Shown here piece by piece: positions 8,607 through 16,639 of a stretch of 39,486 nt of DNA. Origin of the DNA: Brochothrix campestris FSL F6-1037 (GTDB lineage Bacteria > Bacillota > Bacilli > Lactobacillales > Listeriaceae); NCBI RefSeq assembly GCF_000525915.1, contig NZ_AODH01000023.1, forward strand, positions 1 through 39,486, given 5' to 3'. Numbering within the stretch: the stretch's first letter is position 1; each line of letters opens with the position of its first letter. The position numbers and the translations under genes are program-made. Below the pieces are notes generated by a model, which saw only the letters and a program-made list of their open reading frames with translations, was not told the DNA's origin and did no database searches.

Positions 8607-9311
8607 ATGACCTTATACTGGCAAACACCAGAACATCCTCATAGTAGTTTTCAACCACCACAAAACTATGACCGTTTTTATCACGAAACCATTGACGGAT
8701 TACTGGCTAAAAACACCCTAGCGACGATTGAACCAACCTCGTATGGTTTTGACTTTTTAGAAGTGTATCGTGTGCTACCGATTGAAGCCGTTACAACCGT
8801 TACAGGCTTTGAGCACGAACAAACGTTGGCAGGTACAACCTTTTATTTTGCTAAGGATGGACCACGCATGCTTGGGTTTCATTACCGTACCCACTCAATT
8901 GAACCGACTGTGATTTTTGCTGATTTCGAAACATTAAACAGCTTTCAAGTTGCAGCCTCTTTAACTGCCTTTAACGAGAAACTTCAACTGAAACTTTTCG
9001 AAGCCACTGATATTTTAACGTGGTCGGCTGATAAAATCGCATTTCATATATATCATTATGATACTACTGCGTTTATACATGCAATCCAAGCAATCGAAGA
9101 TTACCCTGACAAAAACTTTTGGACAACCGTTTGCCAAAGACGTTTTAAACGTGGACAGCCGCTTGAACAACAAGCAATTGCTACTGCTGTTTTGGATCAG
9201 GTGCTTTACTTCCGTCGAAAGTTACCCGCTGACTGGCTCATCCCTTGGCAGCGCCTCCTTAATACAGCACCAACCGCCTCCACGTTAGCACTAATTGAAA
9301 TGGAATGGTAA
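8607..9311 (+). CDS. uncharacterised cytosolic protein, partner of the Rrf2 gene
   Basis: I do not recognise this 234-residue protein. It is soluble, has no signal peptide or membrane segment, and is rich in aromatic residues and His/Asp in the first half (FQPPQNYDRFYHETIDG, YGFDFLEVYRVLP). Single cysteine in the TTVCQRRFKRG stretch. The start at 8607, 4 nt after the regulator stop, is preferred to ATG 8586, which overlaps the regulator; both are in frame. Close spacing indicates an operon with the Rrf2 gene. Dps lies just across the divergent promoter region, so a link to oxidative or metal stress is a guess. It ends in a shared terminator. Confidence 0.75.
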   Translation: MTLYWQTPEHPHSSFQPPQNYDRFYHETIDGLLAKNTLATIEPTSYGFDFLEVYRVLPIEAVTTVTGFEHEQTLAGTTFYFAKDGPRMLGFHYRTHSIEPTVIFADFETLNSFQVAASLTAFNEKLQLKLFEATDILTWSADKIAFHIYHYDTTAFIHAIQAIEDYPDKNFWTTVCQRRFKRGQPLEQQAIATAVLDQVLYFRRKLPADWLIPWQRLLNTAPTASTLALIEMEW

Positions 9312-9314
9312 ATA

Positions 9315-9357
9315 AAAGCGAAAGCCTGTCTCCTTGTTAAGAGTCGGCTTTCGCTTT
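9315..9357. terminator. bidirectional terminator between convergent genes
   Basis: Perfect 12-bp stem (9315-9326 with 9346-9357), 19-nt loop, T-rich on the plus strand. The stop codon of the minus-strand gene (9337-9339) is in the loop. Confidence 0.8.
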
Positions 9358-10037
9358 ATTTTTCTTAGCTAATTCAGCACTTAATTTCACTGCCTTATTA
9401 ATTTGAACCTCAAACAAGACACGTTTCTTCTCATTTTTGATTGTTTTTATTTGTTCTTTCGCCTTTTTTTATTTGTGCGTCGGTCACTTTAGGTGCTAGT
9501 TTAGCTTGCTCGCCATTTGTAAATAGCTGACCAATCGTCACTTCGAGCTCATCACTCGCTGCTAGCCAGTCAATTAATTCTGTTTGTTTGGCTAGGGCTT
9601 GCTCTTGTATTTTTGCATTGCTAATGTTTTCAACTGGCAACTCTCGCACTTTCACACTCGTTAAATCATCAATGAATTGATCGCCATCGTCCGTTGTAAA
9701 GGCATCTAGCTGCTCGATAAGATCATTTTGCTGCTCCAATAACAGAGTTGCTTGTTTAATTTGTTTCGCTAATTTATTTTTCTTTGTTTCATCCTCAATC
9801 TCTGCCGTTGCCGTCCGGGCATTATTTAACGTTATTTCAGTTACACCATCTGCCAGTCGCTCATCTTTATACAAACGATTAACAATTAAGGTAGCCTTTT
9901 GGACCTTCGCTTCTTCAATCGCTTTTACATTGTTAATATGTCGCACTGCAAAAATAACTGCAATAATAATAATCAGTACCGTTAAGACAAAAAAAAAGCC
10001 CGAATAACTTGTTTTTTGAATTGCTCTTCTCGCTCAT
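9337..10037 (-). CDS. single-pass membrane protein with helical extracytoplasmic domain, frameshifted twice
   Basis: Not recognised. About 232 residues once one base is removed from the A9 run at 9989-9997 and one from the T7 run at 9464-9470. The first repair restores a membrane anchor, LFFVLTVLIIIIAVIFAVRH; the second restores a lysine-rich C-terminus ending KKNKAKADS. The start is the ATG at 10037, after a GAGAGG-like site. Between the two lies an outward-facing domain that is almost all charged helix. No LPXTG motif, lipobox or enzymatic motif is present. It follows sortase A on the same strand after about 150 nt and a weak terminator. Function unknown; a cell-envelope role is inferred from topology only. 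Confidence 0.65.
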
Positions 10038-10131
10038 CGACTACAATCCTCTCAATAAATACTCTAATTTATTAATCACTTTATTGTATCACATCTCGTT
10101 TACAAATGGATAAACTTCTAGCCAGACTAAA

Positions 10132-10153
10132 AGCCAGTGTCGCAACACTGGCT
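10132..10153 (-). terminator. probable terminator of srtA
   Basis: 9-bp stem (10132-10140 with 10145-10153) and a 4-nt loop. The U tract on the minus strand is short (four to five bases), so termination may be partial. Confidence 0.55.
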
Positions 10154-10189
10154 CAGACTAAAACTATGTTCACCACTCTCGTTCTGCGG

Positions 10190-10825
10190 TTATTTATGTT
10201 TTGTTACCTTATCCAGCTGACCAATAACAACATAACGTTTCGTTGTTGCACTAGCTGTATCACACGTAAATAACGTGATTCGATCATCGTTTTTATCATC
10301 TAAAATATCAACCTGTGTCTCATCGACAATTTTTGTTTCAGTAACTCGATAGTGATAATCTTTTTTCTTATTCGTAATGATGATTTCAGCCTTTTCTTTA
10401 ATGTTCATCAATGGTCCAAACAGTAATTTTTCATCACGCATGTGATGACCCGCTAATGAGTAATTTCCTTTACCCATCACTTGATTATCAAGCATTGTTG
10501 TTGCCCCACCGAGTAAATTCGCATCGTTTGTTCCTTTTAAAATCGGTAAATGCAGTTTAACACTTTTAATTTCAATTTCGCCGATGATGGCATTTTTATC
10601 GACATTCATACTGTTGTTAAACACAGTCGTCAACGACGGACGTTTAACTGCATCGTAATCATTCTTCGCTTTATTTTTATCATTATCACTCAATTGACTC
10701 GCAGTGATTGAACTATCGACTTGACTCATGTTGGCAATAATCATGTTTTTAATCCATGGTGATAAAATTAGTAAAAGACCGATTATTAAAATGATGATAG
10801 GTAAAAGCAACTTCTTTTTTTGCAT
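10190..10825 (-). CDS. srtA: class A sortase
   Basis: Membrane-bound cysteine transpeptidase that attaches LPXTG proteins to the cell wall. It has 211 residues with an N-terminal anchor (about 6-23). The catalytic set is present: His127 in SLAGHHM, Cys188 in TLFTCD and Arg197 in TTKRYVV. The N-terminal anchor, lack of a C-terminal membrane segment and the SLAGHHM form indicate class A rather than B or C. A purine-rich AAGAAGGGAATG precedes the ATG. No LPXTG substrate gene adjoins it, as is usual for the housekeeping enzyme. Confidence 0.93.
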   Translation of the reverse strand: MQKKKLLLPIIILIIGLLLILSPWIKNMIIANMSQVDSSITASQLSDNDKNKAKNDYDAVKRPSLTTVFNNSMNVDKNAIIGEIEIKSVKLHLPILKGTNDANLLGGATTMLDNQVMGKGNYSLAGHHMRDEKLLFGPLMNIKEKAEIIITNKKKDYHYRVTETKIVDETQVDILDDKNDDRITLFTCDTASATTKRYVVIGQLDKVTKHK

Positions 10826-11373
10826 TATTGGACATTCCCTTCTTAAATAGATTGCTCTAGTCTTTACATCTTACCCTATTTTTTTCTAAGATGCACTTTA
10901 AAACATAAAAAAAAAAAGGCGGAAGCTGACAGTTTTCTGCGAAAGAGACTATTTACTCATCGAGAGAACGCTATTGACTGCCCTCACTTATGACTGAAGC
11001 AATCAAACAGCTTACGATGTTTCGAGTTAATCAATAGAAACTTATCACTCGCTAGTAAAACGTTTCAAACTGAACGCGTGTCATTTCAAAAAAGTTTTTT
11101 TAAAAAAAAAGGGACACCTGAGCAATCCAGTATTAAAATCGAATAAACAGGTCTTTCAAGGTTTTGAGAGACACGCGTTGGTTGCGTAATTGCGTTTCAT
11201 AAACGGTCAGTTGGGACAAAAACATAAAGAACTTTTCGAAATCCAAAGAAAGATGCCAATGAAATTGGTGCCACGCCATCTTCGCTGTACTTTTTTCCTT
11301 TCTTTAGACTATTTGACCCTTTAATTGTCAAATAAAATGCAACATAATATTGCAAAAGACTTCATACCGTGTT
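10826..11373. other. gene-poor stretch between srtA and a degraded IS30 copy
   Basis: About 550 nt with no convincing gene. It carries A/T-rich runs, including a long A run near 10908-10918 and a T7/A9 stretch near 11094-11110, stop codons in all frames, and one short minus-strand ORF (11133-11279). It looks like debris from deletion or insertion events next to the collapsed IS30 copy. Confidence 0.5.
11133..11279 (-). CDS. possible 48-residue ORF, doubtful
   Basis: A minus-strand ORF starting MAWHQFHWHLSLDFEKFF and ending KDLFIRF. It is amphipathic and has protein-like composition, but the only purine-rich site (GAAAGG) is about 16 nt from the ATG. It may be a remnant of a larger gene; I noted a faint likeness to minor competence pseudopilins, which I do not trust. 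It lies in a stretch with signs of decay. Confidence 0.2.
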   Translation of the reverse strand: MAWHQFHWHLSLDFEKFFMFLSQLTVYETQLRNQRVSLKTLKDLFIRF

Positions 11374-11755
11374 TTACAGTTTAAACATTTTTGAGTCGAT
11401 AATTACGTTTAGATGTAAAAATATCAATGTTCGCCTCTCTGTATGTTGTGATGTCTGTTTATTAGGCAAATATTCTCGCAATAGACTCTTTGTCTTTTCA
11501 TTTGTCCCACACTTCCAAGATGAATTAGGATGCGCAAAATAGAATGTGGTGTTATCAAGGAAATCAGCAATTTTTCGAATCGAAAGATTTTGTTCAATCC
11601 ATCCATGTAAGTCTTCACGTTCAAATAGGGTAAGATGTTGGTAGTGATTCATAACTATTAATCCTCTTCGAATAAGTTGTGTAGTAACTTCTATTCTACT
11701 GAATATTTATTTATGGGTCTTTTTTGTAGCGTTGCACTTCAATTGTAAATTCAAG
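11320..11755 (-). mobile_element. collapsed IS30 family element
   Basis: The remnant holds the two ends of an IS30 transposase fused by an internal deletion. Outside the ORF are TGCAAC-containing ends (near 11335-11350 and 11726-11750) that look like decayed terminal inverted repeats. Exact ends and target duplication could not be fixed. It is non-autonomous. Confidence 0.5.
11374..11652 (-). pseudogene. IS30 transposase with internal deletion
   Basis: The 92-codon frame begins MNHYQHLTLFEREDLHGW, the normal IS30 N-terminus with the start of its helix-turn-helix. It then jumps at about residue 33 straight to YFAHPNSSWKCGTNEKTKSLLREYLP, the block around the last catalytic Glu. More than 200 residues, including both catalytic Asp residues, are missing, and the C-terminus drifts into unrelated sequence. 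It cannot be active. It differs from the IS30 protein at the left window edge in the conserved block (WKCGTNE against WERGTNE), so it is a different copy or lineage. Confidence 0.8.
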
Positions 11756-11759
11756 CCAT

Positions 11760-11789
11760 AAAAAAAAAGTTAGTTTTTCAACTAACTTT
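11760..11789 (-). terminator. intrinsic terminator of katA
   Basis: 10-bp stem (11766-11775 with 11780-11789), loop TTTC, followed on the minus strand by a long U tract. It lies about 25 nt past the katA stop. Confidence 0.85.
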
Positions 11790-11813
11790 TGGTGTTCGCT
11801 AATATGATGATGC

Positions 11814-13265
11814 TTATTTAATTTGATCTAACGATAAGCCTAGTGCTTTTGCAACACGTTCACCATAATCTTTATCGGCTTTATAGAAGTGTTGTGTTTG
11901 ACGAATTTTAATTTCTTCTAATCGGACAGTGCTTAACCCACCGACGATATTATCAACTAAACGTTGTTTTTCTTCTTCGCTTAATAAACGGTATAAATCA
12001 CCAGGTTGTGTATAGAAATCATCGTTAGCATGCGCATGGTTCGCAGCAATGCCTTCGAGTTTCAAGGTTGCATATTTATCAACAGGTGATTCTTTCGGTC
12101 CGCCAAAACTATTCGGTTCATAATAAACACTTGAACCGCCATTGCTATCGCTGCGCATTGCACCGTCGCGTTGGTAGTTGTTAATCGGATTTTTTGGTTG
12201 GTTAACTTTTAACAAGTTATAGTTTGGTCCGATGCGATGACGTTGCGTATCTGGATAAGAGAACACACGACCATGTAACATTTTATCTGGTGATAAATCA
12301 ATGCCAGGTACGATGTTTGCTGGTGAAAAGGCCGCTTGTTCAATTGTTGCAAAATAGTTTTCCGGGTTACGGTTCAAGATCATTGTACCGACTTCGATTA
12401 ACGGATAATCTTTTTGTGAGATTGTTTGCGTTACATCAAACGGATTAAAGCGATATTTCGCTGCATCTTCTAACGGCATGATTTGAACATGGAGAGTCCA
12501 TGACGGAAAATCACCATCTTCAATCGCATAGAATAAATCTTGTGTATGGTAATCAGGATTTTGACCAGCTAAACGTTCAGCCGCTTCAACAGTTAAGTTT
12601 TTAACCCCTTGGTTTGTTTTGAAGTGATATTTCACCCAGAAGCTCTGGCCCTCAGCATTTGTCCAACGATATGTATGACTACCAAAACCATGCATATGTC
12701 TAAATGAGGCCGGAATCCCGCGGTCAGACATTAAGATTGTTACTTGATGTAATGATTCTGGTGATAACGACCAGAAATCCCAAGCAGCAGTGGCGCTTTT
12801 TAGATGGGTTTGCGGATCGCGTTTTTGCGTGTGAATAAAGTCAGGGAATTTAAGCGGGTCTTTAATGAAGAAAACCGGTGTATTATTACCAACGATATCA
12901 TAGTTTCCTTCTTCGCTATAGAAACGGACAGAGAAGCCACGTGGGTCACGCACTGTATCGGCCGAACCAAGTTCACCTGCAACAGTCGAGAAACGCGTTA
13001 AAATTTCAGTTTCTTTACCAACTGCTGATAAGAAATCAGCACGTGTGTATTTTGTTAAATCATTTGTTACTTTAAAAACACCATGTGCACCTGCACCTTT
13101 GGCATGAACGACACGTTCTGGCACACGTTCACGGTCAAAATGAGCCATTTTCTCAATGAAATGTACGTCTTGTAATAAGACCGGACCATTAACACCTGCG
13201 GTCATCGTGTTTTGGTTATCGCCAACTGGCGCACCGGTATTCGTTGTTAACTTGTTGTTCGTCAT
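11814..13265 (-). CDS. katA: monofunctional heme catalase
   Basis: Dismutates H2O2 to water and oxygen. It has 483 residues, the small-subunit (clade 3) size. The distal-heme His54 in [12 protein letters not shown], Asn127 in DIVGNNTP and the proximal heme ligand Tyr337 in [12 protein letters not shown] are all present. The ATG at 13265 is preferred over the in-frame GTG nine bases upstream, because AAGAGGTG sits at the right distance from the ATG. Two PerR-like boxes lie between the promoter and the start, so induction by peroxide is likely. It is monocistronic with its own terminator. Confidence 0.95.
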   Translation of the reverse strand: MTNNKLTTNTGAPVGDNQNTMTAGVNGPVLLQDVHFIEKMAHFDRERVPERVVHAKGAGAHGVFKVTNDLTKYTRADFLSAVGKETEILTRFSTVAGELGSADTVRDPRGFSVRFYSEEGNYDIVGNNTPVFFIKDPLKFPDFIHTQKRDPQTHLKSATAAWDFWSLSPESLHQVTILMSDRGIPASFRHMHGFGSHTYRWTNAEGQSFWVKYHFKTNQGVKNLTVEAAERLAGQNPDYHTQDLFYAIEDGDFPSWTLHVQIMPLEDAAKYRFNPFDVTQTISQKDYPLIEVGTMILNRNPENYFATIEQAAFSPANIVPGIDLSPDKMLHGRVFSYPDTQRHRIGPNYNLLKVNQPKNPINNYQRDGAMRSDSNGGSSVYYEPNSFGGPKESPVDKYATLKLEGIAANHAHANDDFYTQPGDLYRLLSEEEKQRLVDNIVGGLSTVRLEEIKIRQTQHFYKADKDYGERVAKALGLSLDQIK

Positions 13266-13284
13266 ATTGAGCACCTCTTTTCGT

Positions 13285-13316
13285 TTATAATAATTATTAT
13301 TTAATAATCATTATTC
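13285..13316 (-). promoter_or_regulatory. two adjacent PerR/Fur-type operator boxes for katA
   Basis: TTATAATAATTATTA at 13285-13299 matches the PerR consensus TTATAATNATTATAA except near one end. AATAATCATTATT at 13303-13315 is a perfect 6-1-6 inverted repeat of the same type. Both lie downstream of the katA promoter and upstream of its ribosome site. Confidence 0.7.
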
Positions 13317-13322
13317 CCCCTA

Positions 13323-13351
13323 ATTTTAATCGGTTAATTTGATTTATGCAA
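13323..13351 (-). promoter_or_regulatory. katA promoter
   Basis: On the minus strand, -35 TTGCAT (13346-13351) and -10 TAAAAT (13323-13328) with 17-nt spacing. Transcription would start next to the PerR-like boxes. Confidence 0.55.
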
Positions 13352-13426
13352 GCATTAATCTTTAATTATCAGAAAATAATCAGACTGTCATTTTACCTCA
13401 TCCTGTCATTGATATATTTCTTTACT

Positions 13427-13456
13427 TTGGCATTTACGACCAGTTTGTGGTATTAT
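13427..13456 (+). promoter_or_regulatory. candidate ltaS promoter
   Basis: TTGGCA (13427-13432), 18 nt, TATTAT (13451-13456). It gives a leader of about 90 nt in which AACAGGT (13468-13474) can pair with ACCTGTT (13502-13508) ahead of a T-rich run. Confidence 0.45.
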
Positions 13457-13553
13457 TGTTTCAGTCTAACAGGTAGCCTTTACGTCCGAGTAAAAGTAGT
13501 CACCTGTTTGTTTTTATTGACGTTAAAACCTGAAAAATAGGAGAGATTAAAAC

Positions 13554-15527
13554 ATGAGTCGTTTAAAAATCAAACAACCCTTCAGTAGTGCCTTATTGTT
13601 TTGCTTACTAGCGGTTATATTATTTTGGATTAAATCCTACATCACTTATAAATTCGCCTTCACCTTAGGCATTGAAAATGGAGCCCAATCCTTCTTACTA
13701 TTGCTTAACCCTCTAAGTGCAACCTTGTTCTTCATTGGACTTGGCCTATTCGCGAAAGGGAGACGCGCCTTTATTTGGATGATACTCGCGGACTTCCTCT
13801 TGAGCTTATTGCTTTATTGCAATGTTGTCTATTACCGTGAATTTGCTGATTTCATCACCGTTCCAACGATGTTACAATCATCAAACTTAGGAGATATGGG
13901 TGGCAGCATTATGGCATTAATGCGCCCGGTCGATTTCCTTGTCTTTACCGATGTTGTGCTCTTAATTTTATTACTTGTTTTCAAAGTATTTGTTCCTAAC
14001 AAAGCGGTGCGTGTTCGTCCCCGTAAAACCTTAGGAATTTTAACGTTAGCGGTTGCCTTATTTGCAGCCAACCTATCATTAGCTGAAATTGATCGTCCGC
14101 AATTACTTTCACGTGGGTTTGATAATAACTACGTCGTGAAATATCTCGGTATGACCAACTTCATGTTATTCGATACTTATCGTACTGCGAAATCAACAAA
14201 AGAAAAAGCGAGTGCGAGCGGTACCGATACGCAACAAGCGCTCGATTTCACTAAAAAGAACTATGCTGTGCCAAACGAAAAATACTTTGGTATCGCTAAA
14301 AACAAAAATGTTATATACATCCATTTAGAGTCTTTTCAACAATATTTAGTTAACTTTAAGCTAAATGGTGAAGAAGTGACACCAAATATTAATAAGTTCT
14401 TCAAAGATAAAGAAACCATCGCCTTTGATAATTACTTTCATCAAGTCGGTCAAGGTAAAACAAGTGATGCCGAAATGATGTTAGAAAACTCATTGTACGG
14501 TCTTGCTAGCGGATCGGCCTTTACGTCTAAAGGTGACAATGTCTATCAATCACAGCCTGCTATTCTCGGTCACCATGGCTACGATAGCGCGGTATTCCAT
14601 GGTAACACACGGTCGTTTTGGAATCGTGATGCCGTATATAAAGAGTTCGGTATTAAGAACTTTTTCGACTCAAGCTACTATGACATGAACGAAAACGATA
14701 CGCTTAATTACGGTCTGAAAGATAAACCCTTCTTTACAGAATCGATTCCAATGTTAGAAACATTGAAACAACCGTTTTATGCGAAGTTCATCACCTTATC
14801 CAATCACTTCCCTTACCCAATAAGTGCTGAAGACGCTACGATTGATGGGGCAAATTCAGGCGATTCAACAGTTGACGGTTCTTTTCAAACTGCCCGTTAC
14901 CTCGATGAGGCACTTGGACAGTTTATGACCTATTTAAAGAAATCAGGTCTGTATGACAACTCTGTGATTGTTATGTACGGCGATCATTACGGCACGTCAG
15001 ACAACCGCTCAGATGCACTTGGTAAAGTTTTAGGTGACGATGACGTTACTGATTTCGATGTTGCCCAACTACAGCGTGTGCCACTCATGATACACGTTCC
15101 TGGTGTCGATGGCTTTGTTGACCATTCCTATGGCGGCCAAGTTGATACGTTACCAACGGTCTTACACTTACTCGGTATCGATAGTAAAGACTACCTGCAA
15201 TTTGGGACTGACTTATTATCAACCACTCATAACCAAACGATTCCATTTAGAAATGGTAACTTTGTAAGTAACACGGTTTCTTATATTGGTGGTAAGTATT
15301 ACGACCAAAAAACCGGCACCGTCTTGACCGATGAGCAGGTAACAGATGAGATGAAAGAGCAACATAATTACGTCAATAATGTGCTCGGTTTCTCTGATAA
15401 AGTCCTCCAACAAGATTTACTCCGTTTCTATACACCTGAGGGTTTTACCCCTACTAAACGGTCAGACTATACGTACGGTAACAACTCAACAACTGCTAAG
15501 AAAACAGACACAAAAGATGAGAAGTAA
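13554..15527 (+). CDS. ltaS: lipoteichoic acid synthase family protein
   Basis: Polymerises glycerol phosphate from phosphatidylglycerol onto a glycolipid anchor at the outer face of the membrane. It has 657 residues. Five membrane segments occupy residues 1-175, and an extracellular sulfatase-fold domain runs from about 250 to 610. The catalytic Thr303 in GQGKTSDAEMM and metal ligand Glu259 in IHLESFQQ align with Thr300 and Glu255 of S. aureus LtaS; NHFPYP and MYGDHYG are further family motifs. ANLSLAEID at 172-180 is a plausible signal-peptidase site. ATAGGAGAG precedes the ATG. The low-complexity Thr/Lys tail is usual. It could be an LtaS paralogue, but the domain set is complete. Confidence 0.93.
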   Translation: MSRLKIKQPFSSALLFCLLAVILFWIKSYITYKFAFTLGIENGAQSFLLLLNPLSATLFFIGLGLFAKGRRAFIWMILADFLLSLLLYCNVVYYREFADFITVPTMLQSSNLGDMGGSIMALMRPVDFLVFTDVVLLILLLVFKVFVPNKAVRVRPRKTLGILTLAVALFAANLSLAEIDRPQLLSRGFDNNYVVKYLGMTNFMLFDTYRTAKSTKEKASASGTDTQQALDFTKKNYAVPNEKYFGIAKNKNVIYIHLESFQQYLVNFKLNGEEVTPNINKFFKDKETIAFDNYFHQVGQGKTSDAEMMLENSLYGLASGSAFTSKGDNVYQSQPAILGHHGYDSAVFHGNTRSFWNRDAVYKEFGIKNFFDSSYYDMNENDTLNYGLKDKPFFTESIPMLETLKQPFYAKFITLSNHFPYPISAEDATIDGANSGDSTVDGSFQTARYLDEALGQFMTYLKKSGLYDNSVIVMYGDHYGTSDNRSDALGKVLGDDDVTDFDVAQLQRVPLMIHVPGVDGFVDHSYGGQVDTLPTVLHLLGIDSKDYLQFGTDLLSTTHNQTIPFRNGNFVSNTVSYIGGKYYDQKTGTVLTDEQVTDEMKEQHNYVNNVLGFSDKVLQQDLLRFYTPEGFTPTKRSDYTYGNNSTTAKKTDTKDEK

Positions 15528-15584
15528 TTGCTAGATTGCACCTTTCATGCTAAACTAGCTATATATAATTTTATGGTGAGACAG

Positions 15585-15616
15585 TTTAGGCGTATGATGC
15601 CTAAATGCTTTTTTTA
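15585..15616 (+). terminator. first of two tandem terminators after ltaS
   Basis: 7-bp stem TTTAGGC/GCCTAAA (15585-15591 with 15599-15605), 7-nt loop, then a T run near 15610. Confidence 0.6.
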
Positions 15617-15656
15617 GAAAAGACTCCTGCTAGCTACTAGCGGAAGTCTTTTTTTT
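15617..15656 (+). terminator. second of two tandem terminators after ltaS
   Basis: Stem of AAAGACT with AGTCTTT extended by CTGCTAG with CTAGCGG across one mismatch, followed by T8. It adjoins the first terminator. Confidence 0.7.
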
Positions 15657-15698
15657 CTGATTACTATTATTAACTAACTATTAAATGAGGTGGCTATC

Positions 15699-16559
15699 GT
15701 GAAAAAAGAAATAACATTTAACATCACAAAAATTATGATTGGTTCGTTTATTTTCGCCCTTTCAGTCAACATCTTTGCCCTTCCTAACAACCTTACTGAA
15801 GGTGGTGTCACCGGGACAACGATGATTCTCTTTTATTTATTTGGGATTGCACCGGCTCTCACCAACTTAATTTTTAACGGCGTGCTGATGTTTTTAGGCT
15901 ATAAATACTTGGACAAATCAACCTTCTATTATACCATTGTTACCATTGCCTTCATGTCACTCTTCTTGAAGTTAACACATACGTGGGGCGCTGAATTTCA
16001 CTCTCCACTTGTTGCAAGTGTTGCAGCTGGTATCTCAATGGGTGTCGGTATCGGTCTCATTATGAATAGTGGGAGTACCACGGCGGGATCAGCGATTCTA
16101 GCGAAGATGGCAAATAAATACCTTGGTTGGAACACGAGCTACGCCTTATTGTTTTTCGATCTCATCGTCGTTATCCCATCGGGCTTTGTCATTGGCTTTG
16201 AAAATATGATTTTCACTGTTATCTCGCTCTACATCTCGACAAAGGTACTCGATTTAATTTTAGAAGGTGCCAACGTCAAAAAATCAATCATCATTATTTC
16301 TGAAAAGCATGAATTGATTGCGAATACAATTGAGCAACAAATCGAACGTGGCATCACTGTTCTTCATGGTCACGGTCACTATACGAAACAAGCCAAACAA
16401 GTCCTCTATGTGGTTGTTAGTCGGCAACAGCTCCGCATAGCAACCCAATCCATCCGTGAAATTGATGAACATGCCTTTATTATTATTAATGATGTCAAAC
16501 GCGTCGAAGGTGAAGGTTTTACTCATAAGATAACGAACATCACCAAAAAAGAGAACTAA
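15699..16559 (+). CDS. YitT family membrane protein (DUF161 plus DUF2179)
   Basis: A 286-residue membrane protein. Five to six hydrophobic segments with duplicated glycine-rich motifs (NLTEGGVTGTT, MNSGSTTAGSAILA) span about 1-195, followed by a cytosolic DUF2179 domain (IIISEKHELI, GITVLHGHGHYTKQ, VVVSRQQL). The family is widespread in Bacilli and its transport substrate is unknown. The GTG at 15699 is chosen because GAGGTGG lies 5 nt upstream; the in-frame GTG at 15690 would overlap that site. The gene ends at the left arm of a terminator hairpin that an IS3 element has split. Confidence 0.88.
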   Translation: MKKEITFNITKIMIGSFIFALSVNIFALPNNLTEGGVTGTTMILFYLFGIAPALTNLIFNGVLMFLGYKYLDKSTFYYTIVTIAFMSLFLKLTHTWGAEFHSPLVASVAAGISMGVGIGLIMNSGSTTAGSAILAKMANKYLGWNTSYALLFFDLIVVIPSGFVIGFENMIFTVISLYISTKVLDLILEGANVKKSIIIISEKHELIANTIEQQIERGITVLHGHGHYTKQAKQVLYVVVSRQQLRIATQSIREIDEHAFIIINDVKRVEGEGFTHKITNITKKEN

Positions 16560-16578
16560 AAAACGAATGCACGATCGA
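16559..16578. terminator. left arm of a split bidirectional terminator
   Basis: A-run plus ACGAATGCACGATCGA. It is perfectly complementary to 18138-18157. The arms were once 6 nt apart and are now separated by the IS3 element. It served yitT and the convergent 48-residue gene. Confidence 0.85.
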
Positions 16579-16583
16579 AAGAT

Positions 16584-16607
16584 TGAAGCGACCCCCAAAA
16601 GTTAGAC
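16584..16607 (+). repeat. left terminal inverted repeat of the IS3 element
   Basis: Pairs with 18110-18133; two mismatches in 24 bp, near the outer tip. Confidence 0.9.
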
Positions 16608-16639
16608 CAAAAATCTAACGTTTGGAGGTCGCTATTTTT

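Noticed and set aside
13346-13540. 64-codon hydrophobic ORF upstream of ltaS
   Set aside because: It covers the katA promoter and ltaS leader. No ribosome site precedes it, and the hydrophobicity reflects T-rich DNA.
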